Below, piece by piece: positions 37,536 through 46,383 of a stretch of DNA of 64,000 nt. The stretch is from positions 1,674,001 through 1,738,000 of the forward strand of contig NZ_CP149574.1 of assembly GCF_037890675.1 (NCBI RefSeq), given 5' to 3'. The DNA is from Methylovirgula sp. 4M-Z18 (GTDB lineage Bacteria; Pseudomonadota; Alphaproteobacteria; Rhizobiales; Beijerinckiaceae). The translations under genes and the position numbers were made by a program. Numbering within the stretch: the stretch's first letter is position 1; every line of letters starts with the position of its first letter. The notes below the pieces were generated by a model. The model had not been told where the DNA came from and did not search any database. It worked only from the letters and a program-made list of their open reading frames with translations.

Positions 37536-39248
37536 ATGAGCACCAATCGTTTCGGAGCATTCGTTGCCACATTGGCGACCGCTGCTTCTGTCAGCTTTCT
37601 GCCGAATGCGCCGGTCTATGCAAAGCCGCCGCAAGCCGCGATCCTGGATGGTTCGGCCGTCGCCGTCGCCGATGAATTCAGCGCCGATGCCGCCCAAGAA
37701 ATATTCAAGGAAGGGGGGAATGCCGTAGATGCGGCCGTGGCTATCGCCTTGACCCTGGCCGTAACTTACCCCGAAGCCGGCAATATTGGCGGTGGCGGCT
37801 TCATGACCATCTATATGAACGGCAAGCCGTATTTCATCGACTATCGCGAACGCGCTCCGCTGGCCGCGACCAAGGATATGTATCTGGACAAAAGCGGCGA
37901 AGTGATCCCGGGCATGAGCCTATTTGGCGATCGCGCGATAGGCGTGCCGGGAACGGTTGCCGGTCTGTGGGAGGCGCATCAGCGTTTTGGCAAGTTGAAA
38001 TGGGCGCAGGTGGTTGCGCCGGCGATTCACTACGCACGTGACGGCTTTGTCGTTGACAAGCTGCTCGAAGAACGGGCTATCGACGCCGAAAAGGATTTTA
38101 AGGGCAAAACGAATTTTGAGCAGTATTTCGGCGCTATGAAGACCGGGCAAACTTTCAAACAGCCCGAACTAGCCGAGACGCTAACTCGTATTTCGGAACA
38201 AGGTGCCAGGGGATTTTACACCGGAAAGACTGCGGAGCTTATCGCTGACGCGATGAAAAAAGGCGGCGGACTGATCACAAAGGAAGATCTGGGACAGTAC
38301 AGAGCAACATGGCGCCAGCCGATTCAGGCCAGTTGGAATGGCTATCGCGTCATTACCGCGCCACCTCCAAGTTCGGGCGGCATTGCGCTGTTGCAGCTCC
38401 TGAAGATGAAGGAGGATCTTAAAGCGGATTTCGCGGGGGTTGAGTTGAATTCGCCCCAGTACATGCATCTGGTGTCCGAAGAGGAAAAGCGCGTGTTTGC
38501 TGACCGCGCTCAGTATCTGGGCGACCCGGATTTTTATAAGGTGCCGATCGCGCAATTGATCGACGATAAATACATCGCGAAGCGCGCGGCGGAGGTGAAC
38601 CCGAAGGCGCCGTCCGATACCAAGAGCGTACAGCCCGGGCTAGGGACAAAAATGCCGGAGAAGGCTGAGACGACCCATTTCTCAGTGGTCGACAAATGGG
38701 GCAATGCGGTGTCGAACACTTACACGCTGAATGGTTGGTTCGGCTCAGGTGTCGTTGCGGATGGGACAGGTATCCTATTCAACGACGAGATGGACGACTT
38801 CTCGTCGAAGCCTGGGGTGCCGAATATGTTCGGCGTCGTGGGCAGCGATGCGAACGCAATCGCGCCCAAGAAGCGGCCGCTGTCCTCGATGACCCCGACC
38901 ATCATGACGAAAGATGGCAAGGTCGCGGTGGTGATTGGTACCCCGGGCGGCTCGCGTATCTTCACGTCGGTCTTCCAGGTTATTTCGAATATGTATGACT
39001 TCAACTTGCCGCTGAAAGAGGCGGTCGGCGCGTTCCGCTTCCATCATCAGCTGCTGCCGCCAAACACGATTTTCTATGAGCCGTATCATCCGATCGTTGG
39101 TGACTTGGCCAAGCAGATCGAAGACCGGGGTTACACGCTAAAAGCCCAGGATTTCAGCGGCGATATTCAGGTGATCAAGGTCGACGGGAAAAACATAGAT
39201 GCGGCATCCGATCCCCGCGGTCGCGGCGTATCGCGCGTGATCCGTTAA
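37536..39248 (+). CDS. ggt: gamma-glutamyltransferase
   Basis: 570 aa autoprocessed N-terminal-nucleophile hydrolase cleaving glutathione and other gamma-glutamyl compounds in the periplasm. GGGGAGG precedes ATG 37536. Signal peptide to VYAKP, then GGNAVDAAVAIALTLAVTYP and NIGGGGFM. The processing site gives Thr379 as nucleophile (TTHFSVVDKWGN), followed by SSMTPTIM and VIGTPGGSRI. Complete length. A strong terminator hairpin follows. Confidence 0.95.
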   Translation: MSTNRFGAFVATLATAASVSFLPNAPVYAKPPQAAILDGSAVAVADEFSADAAQEIFKEGGNAVDAAVAIALTLAVTYPEAGNIGGGGFMTIYMNGKPYFIDYRERAPLAATKDMYLDKSGEVIPGMSLFGDRAIGVPGTVAGLWEAHQRFGKLKWAQVVAPAIHYARDGFVVDKLLEERAIDAEKDFKGKTNFEQYFGAMKTGQTFKQPELAETLTRISEQGARGFYTGKTAELIADAMKKGGGLITKEDLGQYRATWRQPIQASWNGYRVITAPPPSSGGIALLQLLKMKEDLKADFAGVELNSPQYMHLVSEEEKRVFADRAQYLGDPDFYKVPIAQLIDDKYIAKRAAEVNPKAPSDTKSVQPGLGTKMPEKAETTHFSVVDKWGNAVSNTYTLNGWFGSGVVADGTGILFNDEMDDFSSKPGVPNMFGVVGSDANAIAPKKRPLSSMTPTIMTKDGKVAVVIGTPGGSRIFTSVFQVISNMYDFNLPLKEAVGAFRFHHQLLPPNTIFYEPYHPIVGDLAKQIEDRGYTLKAQDFSGDIQVIKVDGKNIDAASDPRGRGVSRVIR

Positions 39249-39295
39249 GCCTGCACGCGAATAAAAGCCGCCGGACGGTGGTTTAGAAGAATGAG

Positions 39296-39325
39296 CGCCG
39301 CTGGGTATAAGTCCAGCGGCGTTTT
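39296..39325 (+). terminator. intrinsic terminator after ggt
   Basis: CGCCGCTGG pairs perfectly with CCAGCGGCG over an 8-base loop, followed by TTTT. It lies 47 bases after the ggt stop. Confidence 0.8.
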
Positions 39326-39374
39326 CCGCTCAAGTGCCTGAAACAGTTTACGCTGAATAGCACCAGCTTATGTC

Positions 39375-39388
39375 ACATCACGTGATGT
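39375..39388. promoter_or_regulatory. 14-bp perfect palindrome ACATCACGTGATGT
   Basis: Self-complementary site between the ggt terminator and the 3' end of the DUF721 gene. No gene start is close, so a regulatory role is uncertain. Confidence 0.3.
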
Positions 39389-39443
39389 CATTGCAGCGAA
39401 GCGCATTGACACGGAACCGTCGAGATCATGTTGGTCCGTCAAG

Positions 39444-39468
39444 CATCGGAACGCGTGCCATTCCGATG
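39444..39468 (-). terminator. 8-bp hairpin after the DUF721 gene
   Basis: CATCGGAA and TTCCGATG with a 9-base loop, 17 bases after the stop on the minus strand. No U-run, so a weak terminator candidate. Confidence 0.4.
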
Positions 39469-39485
39469 TATATCGATATGCTATG

Positions 39486-39992
39486 CTACCGCTTCCCGCG
39501 CGCCAGAATATGTGCGCCGAGACGGGTAAGTGCGTCGCGTAAGGCTTCGTCCTCGATGCCGCGCGTTGCTTCGCCCGCTTGTTCGAGCGCCCGCGGCGGC
39601 ACCGGGGCCTGGGGCGGCTTTTCTTTTGCATGCCGCACGATCGGCCCTTGCTTGAGCGCGAGGCGGCCGATGCAGCGCCAACCGAGATAGGCATTGGCCC
39701 GCTCGACGATCAGCGGCGCGAGATGTTGCAATTCGACGGCGAAGGCGCCTTCCACCTGCACCACGAGGGTGGCGGGCGGCTGCGGCATATCGGGTGTATG
39801 GGTCTTGGGCCGCGCCGGCCATTGCACGGCGAGCGGCGCGCAAACGTCTTGGAAGCGCTCGCCGACGATCTCCGGCCAGCTTAAAATCAATCCGGTTTCC
39901 GAAAACCCTTTGCGCGCGAACACGCCCTGCAAATGCGGCTCGACGAAATCGGCGAGCGGCGTTGTGAAAGAGCGTTTGCGCGGCGTGAACAT
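39486..39992 (-). CDS. DUF721 (DciA-like) protein
   Basis: 168 aa. The N-terminal DUF721 domain is visible (PLADFVEPHLQGVFARKGFSETGLILSWPEIVGERF), as is the short beta-rich segment TLVVQVEGAFAVELQHLAPLIVERAN. DUF721 includes DciA, the helicase operator/loader of bacteria lacking DnaC. It diverges from mutY across a 56-base gap with a perfect palindrome, a familiar neighbourhood in alphaproteobacteria. The helicase-loading role is inferred from the family. Confidence 0.8.
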   Translation of the reverse strand: MFTPRKRSFTTPLADFVEPHLQGVFARKGFSETGLILSWPEIVGERFQDVCAPLAVQWPARPKTHTPDMPQPPATLVVQVEGAFAVELQHLAPLIVERANAYLGWRCIGRLALKQGPIVRHAKEKPPQAPVPPRALEQAGEATRGIEDEALRDALTRLGAHILARGKR

Positions 39993-40011
39993 GGAGGGAA
40001 AATAACAGGCC

Positions 40012-40033
40012 CTAGGTAAAATACCTAGTTTTT
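40012..40033. promoter_or_regulatory. palindrome CTAGGTA-AAA-TACCTAG between divergent DUF721 and mutY
   Basis: Perfect 7-bp inverted repeat with a 3-base spacer, followed by TTTTT on the plus strand. It resembles a terminator, but nothing is transcribed into it from the left. Its place between two divergent starts (20 bases from DUF721, 16 from mutY) suits an operator or a leader hairpin. Confidence 0.45.
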
Positions 40034-40048
40034 GCTACCAATGCCTCC

Positions 40049-41101
40049 ATGGAATCTCCCACGCTGTCAGATCTGTTGCTCACTTGGTACGACAAGCATG
40101 CCCGCCATTTGCCGTGGCGCGTGCGCGGTAAGGCGAAACCCGATCCTTATGCCGTCTGGCTGTCGGAAATCATGCTGCAGCAAACGACCGTCGAGGCGGT
40201 CAAGAGCTATTACGCGAAGTTTCTTGACCTCTGGCCGACGGTGCAGGCGCTCGCGGAGGCGCCGAGCGAAGACATCATGCGCGCCTGGGCGGGGCTTGGT
40301 TATTACAGCCGCGCCCGCAATCTGCATGCCTGCGCCCGGCAAGTGGTGGCCGAGCATGGCGGCCAATTCCCCGCCGACGAAGTGGAATTGCGCAAATTGC
40401 CCGGCATCGGCCCTTACACGGCGGCGGCGATCGCGGCGATCGCCTTCGGCAAGCGTGCGGTGGTGGTCGACGGCAATGTCGAGCGGGTGGCGACGCGGCT
40501 CTTTTGTATCGGCGAAGCCTTGCCGCAGGCCAAGGCCGCCATTCGCGTGGCTACGGACCGGATCACGCCGCAGGCGCGCGCCGGCGATTTCGCGCAGGCT
40601 ATGATGGATCTTGGCGCGACGATCTGCACGCCAAAGCGTCCGGCCTGTGCGCTATGCCCTTTGAGTGGACCATGTCAGGCACGCGCCGCGGGTACGATGG
40701 AGGCCTATCCGGTCAAGGCGCCCAAAGCGGCGCGGCCGGAGCGGGCGGGGGCGGCGCTTTATCTGCGCCGCGACGATGGCATGATCGCCGTGCGCACACG
40801 GCCGGAGAAGGGCCTACTGGGCGGCATGACCGAATTTCCTGGGACCGAATGGGTCGATGCGGGGCAATACCGCCAACCGGCCACGGTGCGGCAGTTCGGG
40901 CGCGTGTTCCGGCGCGCGCCGGACCCGGTGACGCATATTTTCACGCATTTTGCATTGCGGCTTGATGTCTATTTCGCCAAGGTGGAAAATGAGGCTGCGC
41001 CGCCGGAAGGATGCCGCTGGGTGCGTGAGGAGTCTTTGCTGCGGGAGGCGCTGCCGACCGTCTTCGTGAAGGTCGCAAAAGCGGCGCGAGGTTGCTTATG
41101 A
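40049..41101 (+). CDS. mutY: A/G-specific adenine glycosylase
   Basis: 350 aa. Removes adenine mispaired with 8-oxoguanine. HhH-GPD core: catalytic Glu in EIMLQQTTVEAV, hairpin LPGIGPYTAAAIAAIAFG, catalytic Asp in VVVDGNVERV. The iron-sulfur motif is complete, C-x6-C-x2-C-x5-C (CTPKRPACALCPLSGPC). The C-terminal NUDIX-like domain recognises 8-oxoG (GLLGGMTEFPGTEW). The stop overlaps the next gene by four bases (ATGA). Confidence 0.96.
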   Translation: MESPTLSDLLLTWYDKHARHLPWRVRGKAKPDPYAVWLSEIMLQQTTVEAVKSYYAKFLDLWPTVQALAEAPSEDIMRAWAGLGYYSRARNLHACARQVVAEHGGQFPADEVELRKLPGIGPYTAAAIAAIAFGKRAVVVDGNVERVATRLFCIGEALPQAKAAIRVATDRITPQARAGDFAQAMMDLGATICTPKRPACALCPLSGPCQARAAGTMEAYPVKAPKAARPERAGAALYLRRDDGMIAVRTRPEKGLLGGMTEFPGTEWVDAGQYRQPATVRQFGRVFRRAPDPVTHIFTHFALRLDVYFAKVENEAAPPEGCRWVREESLLREALPTVFVKVAKAARGCL

Positions 41102-41334
41102 AAATCGAGATTTTGGAAAGCTCGGTGAAGATCATTGCGGGCGAACGCCATCTGACCGTGCAACTTGTGCTTGGCGATGCGGACGGCGCCGATGTGGTGG
41201 TGCCGCTCGACGACATTCTCGTATGGGATCCGCCCCATGACGATGAAGAAATCTCGGTCGAGGAATTGAACCAGATTTGCGAGATGATCGAACTCGCCTT
41301 CGATGCGAAGGGGCTTGAGGTCGAGTTCGAGTGA
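41098..41334 (+). CDS. small acidic protein, possibly Imm74-like
   Basis: 78 aa, strongly acidic, starting MKIEILESSVKIIAGERH and containing VWDPPHDDEEISVEELNQI. The W-D-P-P-H segment followed by helical EExxxI resembles proteins I recall under immunity family Imm74, but that is a weak match. Its ATG overlaps the mutY stop (ATGA), so it is translationally coupled. No polymorphic toxin is nearby. Treat as unknown. Confidence 0.65.
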   Translation: MKIEILESSVKIIAGERHLTVQLVLGDADGADVVVPLDDILVWDPPHDDEEISVEELNQICEMIELAFDAKGLEVEFE

Positions 41335-41358
41335 GGGCGTCTTGGGCGCCGCTCGCGC

Positions 41359-41622
41359 CTATGCCACGTGCGAGTTTGAGGACCTGGGGCGCGTCAGATC
41401 GCCGCGTCCGGCCAAAAGCCCCTCTATCGAAATATCTTCGTCAAGGGTGTCCCAATGGAGGCCACTGGGGCTGATGAAGTAATCGGAGCGCTGTTCGGGG
41501 GTGCCGCGGAGCAAACGCGGAAACCATACGAGCGGAACGCCGATAGTGCGGCCGTCTTCCAGCTCAACCCACATTTGAGCATCGTCAAAACGGACGGCGG
41601 TCGCTCTAACCGAAATACTCAT
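41359..41622 (-). CDS. DUF2442 domain protein
   Basis: 87 aa. MSISVRATAVRFDDAQMWVELEDGRTIGVPLVWFPRLLRGTPEQR then a LHWDTLDEDISIEGLLAGR end are the DUF2442 hallmarks. The start at 41622 lies inside the preceding DUF4160 gene (17-base overlap), which implies coupled translation. DUF4160-DUF2442 pairs recur in bacteria and look toxin-antitoxin-like, though no activity is established to my knowledge. Confidence 0.85.
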   Translation of the reverse strand: MSISVRATAVRFDDAQMWVELEDGRTIGVPLVWFPRLLRGTPEQRSDYFISPSGLHWDTLDEDISIEGLLAGRGDLTRPRSSNSHVA

Positions 41623-41848
41623 TCCACGCTTCCTCAATCTCACTGCGATGATCTGACACAATGTCCTGCAAGCGCCGGATCGTTCGAGCGTCGAAGCCCC
41701 GATTATATGCTAATAGCACCTCGGGAAACAGCCAGAATTTAGCGTCGGCTCCGGCTTGGGCAACATGGATATGTATTGATTCGCGTGGGTTTCCTTCGTC
41801 CGAATAGAAGTGAAAGCGGAAACCTTCACTGCGAAAGACAACGGGCAT
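41606..41848 (-). CDS. DUF4160 domain protein
   Basis: 80 aa. Nearly the whole sequence is DUF4160: FRSEGFRFHFYSDEGNPRESIHIHVAQAGADAKFWL and VLLAYNRGFDARTIRRLQDIV, ending with the typical IEEAWNEYFG. First gene of the pair with DUF2442. It lies 31 bases downstream of ccrM on the same strand, so it may be read through from ccrM. The function is not known. Confidence 0.87.
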   Translation of the reverse strand: MPVVFRSEGFRFHFYSDEGNPRESIHIHVAQAGADAKFWLFPEVLLAYNRGFDARTIRRLQDIVSDHRSEIEEAWNEYFG

Positions 41849-41879
41849 TCACATTCTCTATGTGGTTATCATTCCGCAC

Positions 41880-43139
<1,260 letters not shown>

Positions 43140-43167
43140 TTAGCTGTCCCTATTCGATACGGCTTTG

Positions 43168-43182
43168 CTAAGAAGCACTTAA
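43168..43182 (-). promoter_or_regulatory. CtrA-like site upstream of ccrM
   Basis: On the minus strand TTAA-N7-TTAG, one base away from the CtrA consensus TTAA-N7-TTAA, about 110 bases before the ccrM ATG. CtrA activation of ccrM is known in Caulobacter. One mismatch makes this tentative. Confidence 0.3.
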
Positions 43183-43192
43183 AAGGCGCGGA

Positions 43193-43825
43193 TCAGATCG
43201 TTGCTGGGGGCTCGTTGCTCAGCAGCTTGAAGCTCATCCGGTGGAAGCCGCTTGGTCCAAGCACGGCAATGGCGGCACGGTGTTTTTGTGTCGGATAGCC
43301 CGCGTGCTGGCCCATGCCATAGCCGGGACAGAAGTGATCGAGCCGCTCCATCAACCTGTCGCGCGCGACTTTGGCGACGATCGAGGCCGCGGCGATGGAA
43401 AGGCTGAGGGCGTCACCCTTGATTACCGCGGTCGCCGGGCAAGACAGGCCGGGCGGCGTGTCGCGTCCATCGATCAGCGCATGTGCCGGGGCACGCGTTA
43501 GCGCGGCAATTGCACGGCGCATGGCGAGGAGGGCCGCACCGCGAATATTATATCGGTCGATTTCGGCCGCCGGTGCGAAGGACACCGCGACGGCGAGCGC
43601 CTTGGCATGAATCGCATCGGAAAGCTGCACGCGGGCTTTGGCCGAAAGCTTTTTGGAATCGTCGAGACCTTGGGGCAAATCATCGGGATTCAGGATGACC
43701 GCCGCGGCCGTCACCGGTCCGGCGAGCGGCCCGCGGCCCACTTCATCGACGCCGGCAATCAAGGGAAAGCCGCGTGCGATCAGCGCATGTTCTCGGGTGA
43801 AATCGGGACCGCTCTTTTGCTTCAT
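43193..43825 (-). CDS. rnhB: ribonuclease HII
   Basis: 210 aa. Removes ribonucleotides from DNA and RNA:DNA hybrids. Catalytic residues are visible in IAGVDEVGRGPLAGPV (Asp-Glu), ALIDGRDTPPG and SIAAASIVAKVARDRLM. Normal length. It starts 14 bases after the stop of the HigA-like gene and precedes ccrM on the same strand, so co-transcription is likely. Confidence 0.95.
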   Translation of the reverse strand: MKQKSGPDFTREHALIARGFPLIAGVDEVGRGPLAGPVTAAAVILNPDDLPQGLDDSKKLSAKARVQLSDAIHAKALAVAVSFAPAAEIDRYNIRGAALLAMRRAIAALTRAPAHALIDGRDTPPGLSCPATAVIKGDALSLSIAAASIVAKVARDRLMERLDHFCPGYGMGQHAGYPTQKHRAAIAVLGPSGFHRMSFKLLSNEPPATI

Positions 43826-43839
43826 ACCCTCGCTTCCTG

Positions 43840-44121
43840 TTATCGCGCCGTGATGACGATTCGTAGTCCCAAAGCCTGCGCCACTTTGACAATTGTCATA
43901 AAGCCCGGATTGCCGCCCGGCGCCAGGGCCTTGATGAGACCAACCCGCGACAGGCCGCAGTCGCGCGCCAGTTGGCTCATGTTCCGGCTGCGCGCGATCT
44001 CGTCGAGCGCGCCAATCAGCCGCATAGGATCGTCGGTCTGCGCAACATCGTCGATAAGCGCTCGAATGTCAGCTTCGGATCGCACGCAAAGGGCCGCATC
44101 GTCGCGTTGCAATTTGAACAT
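43840..44121 (-). CDS. HigA-like addiction-module antidote protein without a toxin partner
   Basis: 93 aa. Xre-type HTH antidote family (putative addiction module antidote): DIRALIDDVAQTDDPMRLIGALDEIARSRNMSQLARDCGLSRVGLIKALAPGGNPGF, ending in TIVKVAQALGLRIVI. In usual loci a RelE/ParE-type toxin gene lies just before the antidote. Here only 79 bases separate it from the radical SAM gene, and no toxin is seen. Either a solitary regulator or a remnant of a TA locus. Confidence 0.85.
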   Translation of the reverse strand: MFKLQRDDAALCVRSEADIRALIDDVAQTDDPMRLIGALDEIARSRNMSQLARDCGLSRVGLIKALAPGGNPGFMTIVKVAQALGLRIVITAR

Positions 44122-44200
44122 CGTGTGCGCGCTTTCGTATCGGGCGTGTCGATCTTATCGCATAGCTCGGCCCCGCCGCCGGCCACGAGGCCATGTGAGG

Positions 44201-45355
44201 TCAAAACAGATCCAACTGCCGTCCGTGTTCGTTGGGCGGCGTGAACAAATCCGTCCGCAATCTTGTGCGCGCTTTGTTGAAGCCGATCTTCTGCGCGGCG
44301 ATCTCAAACCGCCGACCGGTCAACCAGGCATAGGGGCCGGTGCCCTTCATCCGGTTGCCGAAGGTCGAATCGTAATCCTTGCCGTCGCGCACCGAGCGGA
44401 TGAGCGACATGACGTGACGCAATTTGTCGGGATAATGGGTCAGCATCCACTCCTGGAACAGGTCGCGCACTTCGAGCGGCAGGCGCAGCATGATGTAGCC
44501 GGCTTCACGCGCACCGCTGATGTAAGTTCGCTCCAGAATGGTTTCGATTTCCGGATCGTTCAGGCCAGGGATGACCGGAGCGACCATGGTTGTGACCGGT
44601 ATGCCGGCGCGCGACAGTTCTGCGATTGCCGCGAGGCGTTTTTCCGGCGTTGCTGCGCGTGGCTCCAATTTGCGCGCGAGCGTCCGGTCGAGCGTCGTGA
44701 CCGACAGGGCCACTTTGGCGAGGCCCTTGCGCGCCATAGGCGCCAAAAGGTCGATGTCGCGCACGATCAGCGCCGATTTCGTGACGATGCCGACCGGATG
44801 ATTGGTTTTCGCCAAGACCTCCAGAACCGAACGCATGATCCGATACTGGCGCTCGATCGGCTGGTAAGGGTCGGTGTTAGTGCCGATAGCGATCGTGCGC
44901 GGCTGATAGCCGGGCGCCGACAATTCGCGCTCCAGCAATTCCGCCGCGCCCTCCTTCACGAACAGGCGCGTTTCGAAATCGAGCCCGGCGGACAGACCCA
45001 TATAGGCGTGGGTCGGCCGCGCGAAACAATAGACGCAGCCATGCTCGCAGCCGCGATAGGGATTGATCGAGCGGTCGAAAGCGATGTCGGGCGAATCGTT
45101 GCGGGTGATGATGGTTTTCGGCTTTTCGTGGGTCACCTCGGTCTTGAAGGCGTCAAGAGTCTCCAGCGATCCCCAACCGTCGTCTTCCGCTTCGCGCATT
45201 TGCGGCTCGAACCGCCCGCTGCGGTTGGTGACGGCACCCCGGCCGCGCCGCAAGTCGGCCGCGACCTCGTCGCGGATTTGCGCGCCGATATAGGCATCGT
45301 CTGCCGGCCGGAGCGGCAGGCGAGGGGAGGGCGGCGTGGACGGACGATGCAACAT
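44201..45355 (-). CDS. PA0069/SPL-like radical SAM protein
   Basis: 384 aa. Radical SAM cluster motif C-x3-C-x2-C in RGCEHGCVYCFARPTHAY; a PA0069-family pattern with NRSGRFEPQ, SINPYRG and AIGTNTDPYQPIERQY. The family is distantly related to spore photoproduct lyase; its reaction is not known. ATG 45355 starts the conserved region; an upstream extension to 45415 would cross the SOS box. An exact SOS box lies 39 bases upstream, pointing to LexA control. Confidence 0.9.
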   Translation of the reverse strand: MLHRPSTPPSPRLPLRPADDAYIGAQIRDEVAADLRRGRGAVTNRSGRFEPQMREAEDDGWGSLETLDAFKTEVTHEKPKTIITRNDSPDIAFDRSINPYRGCEHGCVYCFARPTHAYMGLSAGLDFETRLFVKEGAAELLERELSAPGYQPRTIAIGTNTDPYQPIERQYRIMRSVLEVLAKTNHPVGIVTKSALIVRDIDLLAPMARKGLAKVALSVTTLDRTLARKLEPRAATPEKRLAAIAELSRAGIPVTTMVAPVIPGLNDPEIETILERTYISGAREAGYIMLRLPLEVRDLFQEWMLTHYPDKLRHVMSLIRSVRDGKDYDSTFGNRMKGTGPYAWLTGRRFEIAAQKIGFNKARTRLRTDLFTPPNEHGRQLDLF

Positions 45356-45376
45356 AAAGCTCTCCACCGGAGCTGA

Positions 45377-45409
45377 GAACATAAAGAGAATAAAGAACAG
45401 ATATGGAAC
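45377..45409 (-). promoter_or_regulatory. LexA SOS box (and a degenerate second box) before the radical SAM gene
   Basis: On the gene's strand GTTC-N7-GTTC (45395-45409, plus strand GAAC-AGATATG-GAAC), exact match to the alphaproteobacterial LexA consensus, 39 bases before the ATG. A second box overlapping the promoter (45377-45391, GAAC-ATAAAGA-GAAT) differs by one base. The spacing suits repression. Confidence 0.75.
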
Positions 45410-45642
45410 ATGCATGAGGAAGTCAAGCGCGATTCTTGCCGAACGTGCGCGATCGCGATCAAAGCCGCGCCACCACCGTGTAATAAGTTGGATTGGTTTT
45501 TAATTTCAATGGATTGGTATATGTTCGCGGCATGGGGAAAGTGGCTATCCCTCGGCAATTCCCGCCCATCCCAGCCGGGCTCTGGTGCTTTGACTGGGAA
45601 CCCCCTATAAGTCGGCCACGTTCAATCGGTTCGGGATTTTCC

Positions 45643-46341
45643 ATGTCGCTCGTCGCATCCGTCCGCAAGCAGCTCTCGCCCATCCATCCGGAGGGCTACA
45701 TGTTCATTGCCGGCTTTGCGGTGCTGACGCTCATTCTGTTCTATTTTTCCGCCAATCTCGGTTGGATCGGCCTGATTTTGACCGCCTGGTGCGCCTATTT
45801 CTTCCGCGATCCGCCGCGGGTGACGCCGCAGCGCGACGGATTGGTCGTCGCGCCGGCCGACGGTTACGTCTGCCGTCTCGGCCATTACGTGCCGCCGCCG
45901 GAACTCGGCCTGGGCGAGGCGCCGATGCAATGCGTGTCGATTTTCATGAGCGTCTTCGACTGCCACGTGAATCGCGCGCCGACGGCCGGCCGCATCAGCC
46001 GTATCGCCTATAAACCCGGCATCTTCCTCAACGCCGATCTCGACAAGGCGAGCGAGGACAATGAGCGCAACGGGCTCCTGATCGATACGCCGCAAGGCCG
46101 TTTCGGCGTCGTGCAGATTGCCGGATTGATCGCGCGCCGCATCGTCTGCTTCTCGCGCGAGGGTGAACAGGTCGAGGCCGGGCAGCGCTTCGGTCTCATC
46201 CGCTTTGGCTCGCGGGTGGACGTCTACACGCCGGAAGGCGTGCACCTGCTGGTTGGCATGGGGCAGAAGACCATTGCGGGCGAAACTGTGATCGGCGATT
46301 TCATGATGGCCGACGGACAGCGGATCTATCGGGAAGCCTGA
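45643..46341 (+). CDS. psd: phosphatidylserine decarboxylase proenzyme
   Basis: 232 aa short-form Psd converting phosphatidylserine to phosphatidylethanolamine at the inner membrane. N-terminal hydrophobic segments (about 20-55), [23 protein letters not shown] and the autocleavage site FGSR with Ser190 becoming the pyruvoyl group ([16 protein letters not shown]). Length matches rhizobial Psd. pssA follows 42 bases downstream, giving a phosphatidylethanolamine operon. Confidence 0.95.
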   Translation: MSLVASVRKQLSPIHPEGYMFIAGFAVLTLILFYFSANLGWIGLILTAWCAYFFRDPPRVTPQRDGLVVAPADGYVCRLGHYVPPPELGLGEAPMQCVSIFMSVFDCHVNRAPTAGRISRIAYKPGIFLNADLDKASEDNERNGLLIDTPQGRFGVVQIAGLIARRIVCFSREGEQVEAGQRFGLIRFGSRVDVYTPEGVHLLVGMGQKTIAGETVIGDFMMADGQRIYREA

Positions 46342-46383
46342 AGATCGCCTAACGTCTTGTCGAACCCCCGAGTGAGTAAGCCC

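Noticed and set aside
45410-45610. 66-codon ORF between the radical SAM gene and psd
   Set aside because: No ribosome-binding site and atypical composition; it lies in the shared promoter region.
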